64,000 nucleotides of DNA, from assembly GCF_003201655.1 (NCBI RefSeq), contig NZ_QJJU01000021.1, positions 43,723 through 107,722 on the forward strand, written 5' to 3'. The position numbers were made by a program, and so were the translations under genes. Positions within the stretch are counted from its first letter, which is position 1. Each line of letters opens with the position of its first letter. The notes beneath the pieces are model-generated. The model did not search any database. It had not been told where the DNA came from and saw only the letters and a program-made list of their open reading frames with translations. Of this stretch, positions 17,253 through 26,153 are shown piece after piece. The stretch comes from Mycolicibacterium moriokaense. Lineage in GTDB: Bacteria > Actinomycetota > Actinomycetes > Mycobacteriales > Mycobacteriaceae.

Positions 17253-18416
17253 CTACGGCCGCCAGCCGGTCGTTTCGGCCCATTCCTGGGCGCGGCCGTA
17301 CGCGTCGAGGAACCACGGTTCCTTGGCCTCGGCGTAGTCCTGCGCTGCCAGCGCGGCGCGTTTGGCCTTCAGATAGTCCTGCAGCACAACCGGATTGGCC
17401 CTCAACCAGTCCACGAACAACAGCGCGAACCGCTGGTTGGGCCATCCGTCCACGCGGATATGAACGTTCGCCGGCCGGCCCGGATCCGCGGCACCATGTA
17501 ATCGCTTCTGCCACAGCGACGGATCGTCAGAATGCGGCACATCGCTCTTGATGTGCGGTCGACGAGGATAGCCGGCGTTGGCCAGCGACTCAGCGAGTTC
17601 GTCGGCGACGTCAAGGGAAGCGACCGTGATCTGGATGTCGATGACGTCCTTGGCGTCCATGCCCTCGACGGCGGTTGAGCCGATGTGGTCGACACGTAAT
17701 GCCTTTGATCCACACGCGGTTTGGAGCCGCTTGATGATGCGTTGCGCATCGTCTGGCCAGTCCTGGTTGTACGGCACTAGCTCTGGCGTCGGCGAGACCG
17801 CCTGTCGGGTTCGGATGTTGTGCGCCAGCGGCAGCACCCGGTTGTACCAGAGGTCGCGTGCCTTCTCGACGAGCTCGCCCTGTGAGCCCGAATTGTCCAG
17901 CAGCACATCGGCTATCGCGCGACGTTGCTCCTCCGACGCCTGCGCCTTGATCCGCGCCCTGGCGTCGGCCTCGTCCATTCCCCGCTGCTGGACGAGCCGG
18001 GTTACTCGCATTTCGATGGGAGCGGTAACCACCACTACGAGCGGGAACATCGGGGCCATCCCGGTCTCAACGAGCAGCGGGATGTCCTCAACCACGACAG
18101 CGTCGTCGTGCACCGCGTCGATGATCTCCTGACGACGGTGCCCAACCAGCGGGTGCACGATCCCGTTCAGCGTGGCGCGTCGCTCGTCGTCGACGAAGGC
18201 CTTGGCGGCCAGCGCCGGGCGGTTCAGGGCCCCATCGGGCAGCAGGATGTCCTCGCCGAACGCCTGGACCAGCTGCGCGAGCCCCTCGGTGCCGGGTTCG
18301 ACGACCTCGCGGGCTATCACGTCTCCGTCGACGATGATGCCGCCACATTCACTGAATGTGGCGGACACCGTCGACTTGCCGGCGCCGATACCGCCGGTCA
18401 GACCGATGCGCAGCAT
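17253..18416 (-). CDS. coaE: Dephospho-CoA kinase fused to a GrpB/UPF0157 domain
   Basis: The N-terminal ~200 residues are dephospho-CoA kinase, the last step of CoA synthesis: P-loop GGIGAGKST at residues 8-16, DGDVIAREVV, and the lid region QRGMDEADARARI. The C-terminal ~185 residues are UPF0157/GrpB, marked by DHIGSTAVEGMDAKDVIDIQI and FALLFVDWLRANP, a nucleotidyltransferase-like fold of unknown role. The two-domain form of 387 residues matches the 407-residue Rv1631. It follows rpsA by 9 nt on the same strand, so the two are probably cotranscribed. Confidence 0.95.
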   Translation of the reverse strand: MLRIGLTGGIGAGKSTVSATFSECGGIIVDGDVIAREVVEPGTEGLAQLVQAFGEDILLPDGALNRPALAAKAFVDDERRATLNGIVHPLVGHRRQEIIDAVHDDAVVVEDIPLLVETGMAPMFPLVVVVTAPIEMRVTRLVQQRGMDEADARARIKAQASEEQRRAIADVLLDNSGSQGELVEKARDLWYNRVLPLAHNIRTRQAVSPTPELVPYNQDWPDDAQRIIKRLQTACGSKALRVDHIGSTAVEGMDAKDVIDIQITVASLDVADELAESLANAGYPRRPHIKSDVPHSDDPSLWQKRLHGAADPGRPANVHIRVDGWPNQRFALLFVDWLRANPVVLQDYLKAKRAALAAQDYAEAKEPWFLDAYGRAQEWAETTGWRP

Positions 18417-18425
18417 GCGCGTCGG

Positions 18426-19874
18426 CTAGGCGCTGCCGGCGAGCTTCTCCCGCAGGGCCGCGAGCTGGGCGTCGCTGGCCAGCGACCCACCGGCCGCGGG
18501 CTCCTCGGAGCGCGAAGCGCCGTTTGAGGGGGAAGACGGCCGCGCTGCTTCTTCGGCTTCCGCAGCGGCGAACTTCTCCATCTGCGTGGTGTGCATCTTG
18601 TGGCGACGCTCGGCCTCCGCGTAGCGGGACTCCCACTCTTCACGCTGCTTGTCGAAGCCTTCGAGCCACTCGTTGGTCTCGGAGTCGAAGCCCTCGGGGA
18701 AGATGTAGTTGCCCGCCTCGTCGTAGCTGTCGGCCATGCCGTACTTCGAGGGGTCGAACTCCTCGGTGTAGTCCTCGTTGGCCTGCTTGAGGCTCAGCGA
18801 GATACGGCGACGCTCCAGGTCGATGTCGATAACCTTGACCATCGCGTCGTCGCCGACCTGGACCACCTGGTCGGGGACCTCGACGTGGCGCTCCGAGAGC
18901 TCCGAGATGTGCACCAGACCCTCGATGCCCTCCTCGACGCGGACAAACGCGCCGAACGGCACCAGCTTGGTGACCTTGCCGGGGACGATCTGGCCGATCG
19001 CGTGGGTGCGGGCGAAATGGCGCCACGGATCTTCCTGAGTGGCCTTGAGCGACAACGAAACCCGCTCGCGATCCATGTCGACGTCGAGCACCTCGACGGT
19101 GACCTCGTCGCCCACGTTGACGACCTCCGACGGATGGTCGATGTGCTTCCAGGACAGCTCAGAGACATGCACCAGGCCGTCGACGCCGCCAAGATCGACG
19201 AACGCGCCGAAGTTGACGATCGACGAAACCACGCCCTTGCGGATGGCGCCCTTCGTGAGCTGGTTGAGGAACTCGCTGCGCACCTCGGACTGGGTCTGCT
19301 CCAGCCAGGCGCGGCGCGAAAGCACCACGTTGTTGCGGTTCTTGTCGAGCTCGATGATCTTGGCCTCGATCTCCTTGCCGATGTACGGCTGCAGATCGCG
19401 GACACGACGCATCTCGACCAGCGACGCGGGCAGGAAGCCGCGCAGGCCGATGTCGAGGATCAGGCCACCCTTGACGACCTCGATGACGGTGCCCTTTACG
19501 GCCTCGTCCTTTTCCTTGAGCTCTTCGATGGTGCCCCAGGCGCGCTCGTACTGAGCGCGCTTCTTGGACAGGATCAGGCGGCCTTCCTTGTCCTCCTTGG
19601 TGAGGACCAGGGCTTCGACCTCATCGCCGACGGAAACGACCTCGTTGGGGTCGACGTCGTGCTTGATGGAGAGCTCACGGGAAGGGATGACACCTTCGGT
19701 CTTGTAACCGATGTCGAGCAGGACTTCGTCACGGTCAACCTTGACGATCGTCCCTTCGACGATGTCGCCATCGTTGAAGTATTTGATGGTTTTGTCGATG
19801 GCGGCGAGAAAATCCTCGGCCGAGCCGATGTCGTTAAGGGCTACTTGCGGCGAGGTGACGGAGGGACTTGGCAT
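18426..19874 (-). CDS. rpsA: 30S ribosomal protein S1
   Basis: RNA-binding ribosomal protein of 482 residues with four S1 domains at about 36-105, 123-188, 209-277 and 294-363. It lacks the two additional repeats of the six-domain E. coli protein. Typical S1 motifs are GAFVDLGGVDGLVHVSELSW and GAFVRVEEGIEGLVHISEL. The C-terminus is an acidic/Ser-Ala tail ending AQLAALREKLAGSA. This is the region discussed for pyrazinoic-acid binding in M. tuberculosis. The ATG at 19874 follows GGAG. It leads the rpsA-coaE transcript. The 131-bp region shared with prsW must hold its promoter, but I see no clear TTGACA/TANNNT pair. Confidence 0.97.
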   Translation of the reverse strand: MPSPSVTSPQVALNDIGSAEDFLAAIDKTIKYFNDGDIVEGTIVKVDRDEVLLDIGYKTEGVIPSRELSIKHDVDPNEVVSVGDEVEALVLTKEDKEGRLILSKKRAQYERAWGTIEELKEKDEAVKGTVIEVVKGGLILDIGLRGFLPASLVEMRRVRDLQPYIGKEIEAKIIELDKNRNNVVLSRRAWLEQTQSEVRSEFLNQLTKGAIRKGVVSSIVNFGAFVDLGGVDGLVHVSELSWKHIDHPSEVVNVGDEVTVEVLDVDMDRERVSLSLKATQEDPWRHFARTHAIGQIVPGKVTKLVPFGAFVRVEEGIEGLVHISELSERHVEVPDQVVQVGDDAMVKVIDIDLERRRISLSLKQANEDYTEEFDPSKYGMADSYDEAGNYIFPEGFDSETNEWLEGFDKQREEWESRYAEAERRHKMHTTQMEKFAAAEAEEAARPSSPSNGASRSEEPAAGGSLASDAQLAALREKLAGSA

Positions 19875-20005
19875 GTGGTGGGTTGCTCCGGACAGGTTGG
19901 GTCGTAGGGACTAAGGGACACGAGTTATTGGCGCGGCGCGAGCGCCGACAAATGCTGCGCACCCGCGATCGTGCACAGACGGGTACCCGTTGAGGTTACT
20001 CGACT

Positions 20006-21208
20006 GTGTACATGCTGGACAAACTCGGTCTCCTCAGCTGGTCGATCATGATCAACCGCGCCGACGATTACCCTGCTTTCGTGACTTATCCCGGGCTGCC
20101 TCGGCGAATCCGCAAGGTTGGGGCGCCGATCGGCGTGATCATCGTGCTCGGCACCGTCACCGGCCTGATCGTGATCGGGCTGACCGCGGTGAACCCCGTC
20201 GGCACCGGCATCGGCTTCGCGCTGTCCAGCGTGGCGATGACGATCGTCGTGCTCGCCTACCTGTGGCTGGACAGGTGGGAGCCCGAGCCGCCCCGATTGC
20301 TTGTCCTCGCGTTCCTCTGGGGCGCATCCGTCGCGGTCGTGATCTCGACAATCCTGCAGCTGACCATCGAAGCGGAGATCAACCCCGGCCACTTGGACAC
20401 CGTCAGCCCCTGGTCCGTCGCGCTCGGCGCACCTCTCACCGAGGAGGCCGCCAAGGGGCTGTTCCTGCTGCTCATGATGACGGGCCGGCGCCGCAACGAG
20501 TTGAACTCGCTGACCGACTGCCTGGTATACGCGGGGCTCGTCGGTGTGGGCTTCGCCTGGCTGGAGGACATCCTGTACATCGGCGGTGGCGCGTCGGTTT
20601 CCGAGTCTCTTGCGACCGCCGCGCTGCGGCTGATCATGGCGCCGTTTGCCCATTCGCTGTTCACCAGCATGACCGGCATCGGGGTGTACTTCGCGCTGAA
20701 GCAGCGAAACGCGCTCGCCAAGGCGCTCTGCATCCTGCTCGGTTATGTCGGCGCGGTGATCATGCACGGGCTGTGGAACGGCTCGTCGCTGCTGAGCGTC
20801 GAGGCGTACTTCCTGACCTACCTGTTCTGGATGGCGCCGATCTTCGTGCTGGTGATCGCGCTCGGCGTCTCAAGCAGGCGCAGTGAGCAGCGAGTCGTCG
20901 CCGAGAAGCTGCCAGGCATGGTGGCGGCAGGCCTGGTCGCCCCCAACGAGGCGACATGGCTGGGTTCGCTCCGCAGCCGGAAGTCAGCGATCCGGACCGC
21001 GAAACAGTTCGGAGGCAAGCCGGCCGCGAAATCGGTCAAGAACTTCGCGGCGCAGGTGGTCGAACTGGCCTTCGTGCGGGACCGAATCGACCGGGGGTTC
21101 GGCGACCAACGGGTTTACGCGCTGCAGCAGGAGGAAGTGAACGAGGTCGCCGCGGCTCGAGCGGCCGCGCCCGCTTTGCACCAGCTGGCGGGGTACCGCG
21201 CGCCCTAG
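20006..21208 (+). CDS. PrsW-family intramembrane metalloprotease-like protein
   Basis: Membrane protein of about 400 residues. After an N-terminal tail come about eight hydrophobic segments. The PrsW motifs are present in order: PLTEEAAKG (EExxxK-type), FAWLEDILY, FAHSLFTS and MHGLWNG, which carry the acidic and His residues of this CAAX-protease-related clan. PrsW in Bacillus cleaves an anti-sigma factor; the target here is unknown. A cytoplasmic C-terminal extension of about 110 residues is Lys/Arg- and Ala-rich. GTG 20006 has GAGG 10 nt upstream; ATG 20012 and ATG 20048 are alternatives. The stop overlaps polA by 4 nt, convergent. Confidence 0.85.
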   Translation: MYMLDKLGLLSWSIMINRADDYPAFVTYPGLPRRIRKVGAPIGVIIVLGTVTGLIVIGLTAVNPVGTGIGFALSSVAMTIVVLAYLWLDRWEPEPPRLLVLAFLWGASVAVVISTILQLTIEAEINPGHLDTVSPWSVALGAPLTEEAAKGLFLLLMMTGRRRNELNSLTDCLVYAGLVGVGFAWLEDILYIGGGASVSESLATAALRLIMAPFAHSLFTSMTGIGVYFALKQRNALAKALCILLGYVGAVIMHGLWNGSSLLSVEAYFLTYLFWMAPIFVLVIALGVSSRRSEQRVVAEKLPGMVAAGLVAPNEATWLGSLRSRKSAIRTAKQFGGKPAAKSVKNFAAQVVELAFVRDRIDRGFGDQRVYALQQEEVNEVAAARAAAPALHQLAGYRAP

Positions 21209-23913
21209 TGTGCGGCCGAATCCCAGCTCCTGCCGTAGCCGACGCTGACCTCGAGCGCCACGTCCAGCGGGTATGCACCGCCCATCTTGTCGCGAACGAC
21301 CGTCTCGAGGGCGTCGCGCTCCCCCGCCGCGACCTCGAACAACAGCTCGTCGTGTACCTGCAGCAGCATCCGTGACTTCAGCCCGGCGTCCTTGATCGCC
21401 TGGTCGACATTGATCATCGCGACCTTGATGATGTCGGCGGCGCTGCCCTGGATCGGGGCGTTCAGCGCGGCCCGTTCGGCGGCCTCGCGGACATTGCGAT
21501 TGCTGCTGTCCAGTTCCGGCAGGTAGCGCCGCCTGCCGAGCACCGTCGAGGTGTAGCCGTCCTTGCGGGCTTGATCGACGACATCGCGCAGGTAGTCGCG
21601 CACGCCCCCGAACCGGTCGAAGTACTGCTCCATCTGCACCTTGGCTTCCTCGGTGGAGATCTTCAGCTGGGCGGCCAAGCCGTAGGCGGACAGCCCGTAC
21701 GCCAGCCCGTAGGACATTGCCTTCACCCGCCTGCGCAGCTCCGGCGTGACCTCGTCGATCGGCACCGAGAATGCCCTCGACGCCACGAACGAGTGCAGGT
21801 CCTCGCCTGTGCGGAAGGCCTCTATCAGGCCGTCGTCCTTCGACAGGTGCGCCATGATGCGCATCTCGATCTGGCTGTAGTCGGCCGTCATCAACTCGTC
21901 GAAGTCACCCTGGCTGCCCTTGCCGACGACGAACGCGTCGCGGATCCGCCGCCCCGCATCGGTGCGAATGGGGATGTTCTGAAGGTTCGGCTCGGTAGAC
22001 GACAGTCGGCCGGTGGCCGCAATGGTCTGGTTGAACGTGGTGTGGATCCGGCCGTCGGAGGCCACCGAATTCAGTAGCCCGTCGACTGTGACCTTGAGCC
22101 GGGTGGCGTCGCGGTGCGCCAGCATGTGCTGCAAGAACGGGTGGCCGGTCTTGTCGAACAAACCCTGCAGCGCGTCGGCGTCGGTGGTGTAGCCGGTCTT
22201 GGTGCGTTTCGTCTTCGGCATCTCCAGCTCGTCGAACAACACGACCTGCAGCTGTTTGGGTGAGCCAAGGTTGATCTGCTTGCCGATCACCGCATACGCG
22301 GCCTCGGCGGCGTCGCGGATCTGGCCGGCGAACTCGCTCTGAAGCTCCGACAGCAGCCCGAGGTCCACGGCGATGCCCGCGGTTTCCATCTCTGCTAGGG
22401 CCCGCTGCACCGGCAACTCCATGTCGCCCAACAGGGCCGACGAGTCGATGCGTGCCAGCTCCTCGTCGAGTGCGTCGGCCAGATCCATCACGGCGCTGGC
22501 GCGCAGAATCACCGTCTGCACCGCCTGATCGTCGACGCCCTCGCTGTCGTCGAGCAGCGAAAGCTGTTGTTGCTCAGGGTTATCCGCGCGGAGTTCGCGC
22601 TTCAGGTAACGCAGCGAGAGATCGTCAAGCGCGAAGCTGCGCTGCCCGGGACGCACCAGATAGGCGGCGAGTGCGGTGTCGGAGGTGACACCGGCCAGCG
22701 TCCAGCCGCGGCCTTCGAGGTCGTGCATGGCCAGCTTGGCCTCGTGCAGCGCCTTGGGCTGGCCGACGTCGGCCAGCCAGGACGCCAGCGCGGCTTCGTC
22801 GTCGGGATGCAGGCTTGCGGTATCGATGTAGCGGCCGTCGCCGTCGGCCGCCACGACGGCCAGCGCGGTGGCGTCGGCGTCGTACGCCAGGTGCGTGCCG
22901 ACCACCGCGACCCCGAAGCGGCCGCCATTGCTGTGCTCGGCCAGCCAGGCGGCCAGCTCGCCCGACTCGAGCGCTCCACCCCGCACGTCGAAGCCCTGGT
23001 CGACCTCGGGATCCGCCGACGCCAGCGTGTCGAACAGCCGGTCCCTCAATACCCGGAACTCCAGGTCGTCGAAGAGCCGGTGGATGTGGTCGCGGTCCCA
23101 GGGTTGCATCCGCAGCGTGTCGGGTGTTTGGGCCAGCGGCACGTCCTTGACGAGGTCGGTGAGCTCGCGGTTCAACACCACGCTCGCCAGGTTGGCCCGC
23201 AGCGCGTCGCCGACCTTGCCCTTCACCGTGTCGACGCCCTCGACGAGCGCCTGCAGCGAGCCGTACTCAGCGATCCATTTGGTCGCCGTCTTCTCCCCAA
23301 CGCCGGGGATACCGGGGAGGTTGTCGCTCGGGTCGCCGCGCAGCGCGGCGAAGTCCGGGTACTGCTGCGGCGTCAGCCCGTACTTCGCGACGACCGCGTC
23401 AGGAGTGAACCGGGTCAGCTCGCTGACCCCCTTTATCGGATACAGCACGGTGACGTCGTCGCTGACCAGCTGCAGGGAGTCGCGGTCGCCGGTGACGACA
23501 AGCACCCGGTATCCCGCATGCTCGGCCTGGGTGGCCAATGTGGCGATCACGTCGTCGGCCTCGAAGCCCGCCTCGGCGAGCACGGTGATGCCGAGCGCGC
23601 CGAGAACTTCCTTGGTGATGTCGATCTGGCCGCGGAACTCATCGGGCGTCGCGGATCGGCCCGCCTTGTACTCGGGATACTTCTCCAGCCGGAATGTCTG
23701 GCGCGAGACGTCGAACGCGGCCGCGATATGGCTCGGCTGTTCGTCGCGCAGCAGATTGATCAGCATCGCGGTGAAGCCGTACACGGCATTGGTGGTCAGC
23801 CCGCCCTGGGTCTTGAAGTTCTCGGCAGGCAGCGCATAGAACGCCCGGAACGCCAGCGAATTGCCGTCCAGCAGCATCAATGTCGGCTTCTCGGCCGTTG
23901 CGCTTGCGGTCAC
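21205..23913 (-). CDS. polA: DNA polymerase I
   Basis: Gap-filling repair and Okazaki-fragment polymerase of 902 residues. The 5'-3' exonuclease domain spans about 1-290 (LLDGNSLAFRAFYAL, DVSRQTFR, EADDVIATLA, TGDRDSLQLV, GVGEKTATKW). The middle domain, about 310-490, lacks the DEDD carboxylates of a working 3'-5' proofreading exonuclease, as in other mycobacteria. The polymerase domain carries motif A DYSQIEMR, motif B RRRVKAMSYGLAYGLS and motif C QVHDELLFE. The start is GTG 23913 (VTASATAEKPTLMLLDG). Rv1629 has the same place and length class. Confidence 0.97.
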   Translation of the reverse strand: MTASATAEKPTLMLLDGNSLAFRAFYALPAENFKTQGGLTTNAVYGFTAMLINLLRDEQPSHIAAAFDVSRQTFRLEKYPEYKAGRSATPDEFRGQIDITKEVLGALGITVLAEAGFEADDVIATLATQAEHAGYRVLVVTGDRDSLQLVSDDVTVLYPIKGVSELTRFTPDAVVAKYGLTPQQYPDFAALRGDPSDNLPGIPGVGEKTATKWIAEYGSLQALVEGVDTVKGKVGDALRANLASVVLNRELTDLVKDVPLAQTPDTLRMQPWDRDHIHRLFDDLEFRVLRDRLFDTLASADPEVDQGFDVRGGALESGELAAWLAEHSNGGRFGVAVVGTHLAYDADATALAVVAADGDGRYIDTASLHPDDEAALASWLADVGQPKALHEAKLAMHDLEGRGWTLAGVTSDTALAAYLVRPGQRSFALDDLSLRYLKRELRADNPEQQQLSLLDDSEGVDDQAVQTVILRASAVMDLADALDEELARIDSSALLGDMELPVQRALAEMETAGIAVDLGLLSELQSEFAGQIRDAAEAAYAVIGKQINLGSPKQLQVVLFDELEMPKTKRTKTGYTTDADALQGLFDKTGHPFLQHMLAHRDATRLKVTVDGLLNSVASDGRIHTTFNQTIAATGRLSSTEPNLQNIPIRTDAGRRIRDAFVVGKGSQGDFDELMTADYSQIEMRIMAHLSKDDGLIEAFRTGEDLHSFVASRAFSVPIDEVTPELRRRVKAMSYGLAYGLSAYGLAAQLKISTEEAKVQMEQYFDRFGGVRDYLRDVVDQARKDGYTSTVLGRRRYLPELDSSNRNVREAAERAALNAPIQGSAADIIKVAMINVDQAIKDAGLKSRMLLQVHDELLFEVAAGERDALETVVRDKMGGAYPLDVALEVSVGYGRSWDSAAH

Positions 23914-23976
23914 GGGCCTACTCTATGCATCCCCCCTGACACGGGGTACGCGCCAAGCCCGGGTGATCAGCGTCCG

Positions 23977-24366
23977 TCAGTAGCCGAGCAACTTGCGGAA
24001 CTGCTGTCCGACGGCCATCGACTGGCCCATCCGCTGCGCCCAGCCGTCGAGCGCCGCCTTCGTGTCCGCCGGGTTCAACCCGCGCTCCTGCGCAATGGCG
24101 ATCATGCCTGCCTCATCGGTCACGCCGCGGGCCTGCGCCTCACGGGCGATCTCGGCGTAGTCCTGCAGCGAGATGCCGTTGATGGGCTGCCAGATCGGGT
24201 CGTCCGCCGCCACCGCGCTGGTCGACGGCCCGCCGAACACGGACGGGTTGATCATGCCGCCGGCACCCTTGACGTGCACCATTCCGTCACCCTGCTGTCC
24301 GGCCTGCGGGGCGAGTGCCTGCTGCGCCTGCTGGGCTGCCTTCTTTGCCTTGTCGAGCAATCCCAT
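23977..24366 (-). CDS. Small conserved-looking protein of unknown function
   Basis: 129 residues, cytoplasmic. It begins MGLLDKAKKAAQQAQQAL, an amphipathic Ala/Gln/Lys helix, then a Gly-rich linker and an alpha-helical C-terminal part (DYAEIAREAQARGV, AIAQERGLNPADTKAALDGW) that could be two small helix-turn-helix-like repeats. ATG 24366 follows CGGAGACCGAA and is preferred to an upstream start at 24456 whose extension looks non-coding. It is upstream of polA on the same strand with 63 nt between, and divergent from the DUF35 gene. I do not recognise it. Confidence 0.68.
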   Translation of the reverse strand: MGLLDKAKKAAQQAQQALAPQAGQQGDGMVHVKGAGGMINPSVFGGPSTSAVAADDPIWQPINGISLQDYAEIAREAQARGVTDEAGMIAIAQERGLNPADTKAALDGWAQRMGQSMAVGQQFRKLLGY

Positions 24367-24516
24367 TTCGGTCTCCGATCTTCGGGCCCGGACGCTGATG
24401 TCCGGGACGCTACTCCCGGCAGAAGTGCACACGGGCCGGTTCGCTACCGATCCCAACTCACGGCCACAAACTGGAACACGTTTCAGTTTCTTGGTCCGAG
24501 TCGGTACGCTGACCGC

Positions 24517-24957
24517 GTGTCAGCTGCATCCACTCAACCGGCGGTCGACGGGTGGTTCGCCACCGATCAGTCCGGGGCTCCGTACCTGCTCGGCGGCAAA
24601 TGCCATCAGTGCGGTACCTACGTCTTCCCGCCGCGCGCCAACAACTGCCCGAATCCCGCCTGCGCCGGCGACGAGTTGGCGCAGGTGCCGCTGTCACGGC
24701 GCGGCACACTGTGGAGCTACACCGAAAACCGGTATGCGCCGCCGCCCCCCTATCCGTCACCGGATCCGTTCGAGCCCTTCGCCGTCGCGGCGGTGCAGCT
24801 GGCCGATGAGGGCATCATCGTGTTGGGCAAGGTCGTCGAGGGCACGCTCGCCGCTGACCTGAAGGTCGGCATGGAGATGGAGCTGACCACGATGCCGCTG
24901 TTCGTCGACGACGACGGCGTGGAGCGCATCGTGCACGCGTGGACGATCGCCTCATGA
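24517..24957 (+). CDS. DUF35 zinc-ribbon/OB-fold protein (Rv1628c-like)
   Basis: 146 residues. The rubredoxin-like zinc ribbon has Cys29, Cys32, Cys44 and Cys49 (CHQC and CPNPAC), followed by an OB-fold (GTLWSYTENRYAPPPPYPSP, IVLGKVVEG). Such proteins pair with thiolase-fold enzymes of lipid or sterol side-chain metabolism, for example ChsH2/Ltp2. The next gene is exactly such a partner, overlapping by 4 nt (ATGA). GTG 24517 is the chosen start. A much longer upstream frame is a shadow antisense to polA. Confidence 0.9.
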   Translation: MSAASTQPAVDGWFATDQSGAPYLLGGKCHQCGTYVFPPRANNCPNPACAGDELAQVPLSRRGTLWSYTENRYAPPPPYPSPDPFEPFAVAAVQLADEGIIVLGKVVEGTLAADLKVGMEMELTTMPLFVDDDGVERIVHAWTIAS

Positions 24958-26153
24958 GTCCGGAACCGCTATACATCCTCGGTGCAGGCATGCACCCATG
25001 GGGCAAGTGGGGCAACGACTTTACGGAATACGGCGTTGCCGCCGCCAGGGCCGCACTTGCCGAGGCGGGGTTGGATTGGCGCCAGATCCAGCTGGTCGCC
25101 GGCGCAGACACCATCCGCAACGGCTATCCGGGATTCGTCGCAGGTGCCACGTTCGCCCAGAAACTGGGCTGGAACGGGGTGCCGGTGTCGTCGTCATATG
25201 CGGCGTGCGCCAGCGGATCTCAAGCATTGCAGAGCGCTCGCGCGCAGATCCTTGCCGGCTTCTGCGACGTCGCGCTCGTCATCGGCGCCGACACCACGCC
25301 CAAGGGGTTTTTCGCCCCCGTCGGCGGCGAACGACGCAATGACCCGGACTGGCAGCGGTTCCATCTGATCGGCGCGACCAACCCGGTGTACTTCGCGCTG
25401 CTGGCGCGTCGCCGGATGGATCTCTACGGCGCCACACTCGAGGACTTCGCGCAGGTGAAGGTCAAGAACGCCAAGCACGGCCTTGGGAATCCCAATGCGC
25501 GGTTCCGCAAGGAGACCTCGGTGGAGGACGTCCTCGCCAGCCCGGTGGTCTCGGATCCGCTTCGGCTGCTGGACATCTGCGCGACGTCCGACGGCGCGGC
25601 GGCATTGATCGTGGCCAGCAAAGCCTTCGCCGAGAAGCACCTCGGCTCGCTCGAAGGGGTGCCGTCGGTTCGCGCCGTGAGCACGGTGACACCGCGGTAC
25701 CCGCAGCACCTGCCCGAATTACCCGACATCGCAACCGATTCCACCGCAGTGGTGGCCGCGCCGGATCGGGTGTTCAAGGATCAGATCCTGGACGCCGCAT
25801 ACGCCGAGGCTGGCATCGGGCCCGAGGATGTGAGCCTCGCAGAGGTGTACGACCTGTCCACCGCACTAGAGCTGGACTGGTACGAGCATCTGGGGCTGTG
25901 CGCCAAAGGCGAGGCCGAGCAGCTGTTGCGCAGTGGTGCGACGACGATCGGCGGCAAGATTCCGGTCAACCCGTCGGGCGGGCTTGCCTGCTTTGGCGAA
26001 GCCATCCCCGCGCAGGCAATCGCTCAAGTCTGCGAATTGACTTGGCAGCTCAAGGGTCAAGCCACCGGAAGGCAGGTCGAGGGCGCCACCGTCGGCGTCA
26101 CCGCCAACCAAGGCCTGTTCGGCCACGGCTCGTCGGTCATTGTTGCTCGCTAG
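24954..26153 (+). CDS. Thiolase-superfamily lipid-transfer protein (Rv1627c-like), probable acyl-CoA thiolase or aldolase
   Basis: 399 residues. The nucleophile-loop Cys is in YAACASGSQAL. The segment NPSGGLACFGEAIPAQA occupies the place where thiolases have GGxxxxGHP, so the usual catalytic His is replaced. The terminal loop reads NQGLFGHGSS rather than CxGGGQG. This suggests it is not a standard thiolytic enzyme; the DUF35 partner makes a retro-aldolase of the Ltp2 kind possible. ATG 24954 overlaps the DUF35 stop, so the two are translationally coupled. The substrate is unknown, presumably a CoA ester of a lipid or steroid. Confidence 0.88.
   Translation: MSPEPLYILGAGMHPWGKWGNDFTEYGVAAARAALAEAGLDWRQIQLVAGADTIRNGYPGFVAGATFAQKLGWNGVPVSSSYAACASGSQALQSARAQILAGFCDVALVIGADTTPKGFFAPVGGERRNDPDWQRFHLIGATNPVYFALLARRRMDLYGATLEDFAQVKVKNAKHGLGNPNARFRKETSVEDVLASPVVSDPLRLLDICATSDGAAALIVASKAFAEKHLGSLEGVPSVRAVSTVTPRYPQHLPELPDIATDSTAVVAAPDRVFKDQILDAAYAEAGIGPEDVSLAEVYDLSTALELDWYEHLGLCAKGEAEQLLRSGATTIGGKIPVNPSGGLACFGEAIPAQAIAQVCELTWQLKGQATGRQVEGATVGVTANQGLFGHGSSVIVAR

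Noticed and set aside
19900..19925. GGGACTAAGGGACA resembling a DosR box upstream of rpsA
   Set aside because: Only the first half fits the 20-bp palindrome; the second half has several mismatches and it lies in the rpsA leader.
22567..24516. Long plus-strand frame before the DUF35 gene
   Set aside because: It runs antisense through polA and the small 129-aa gene. Only the last 146 codons, from GTG 24517, are protein-like.
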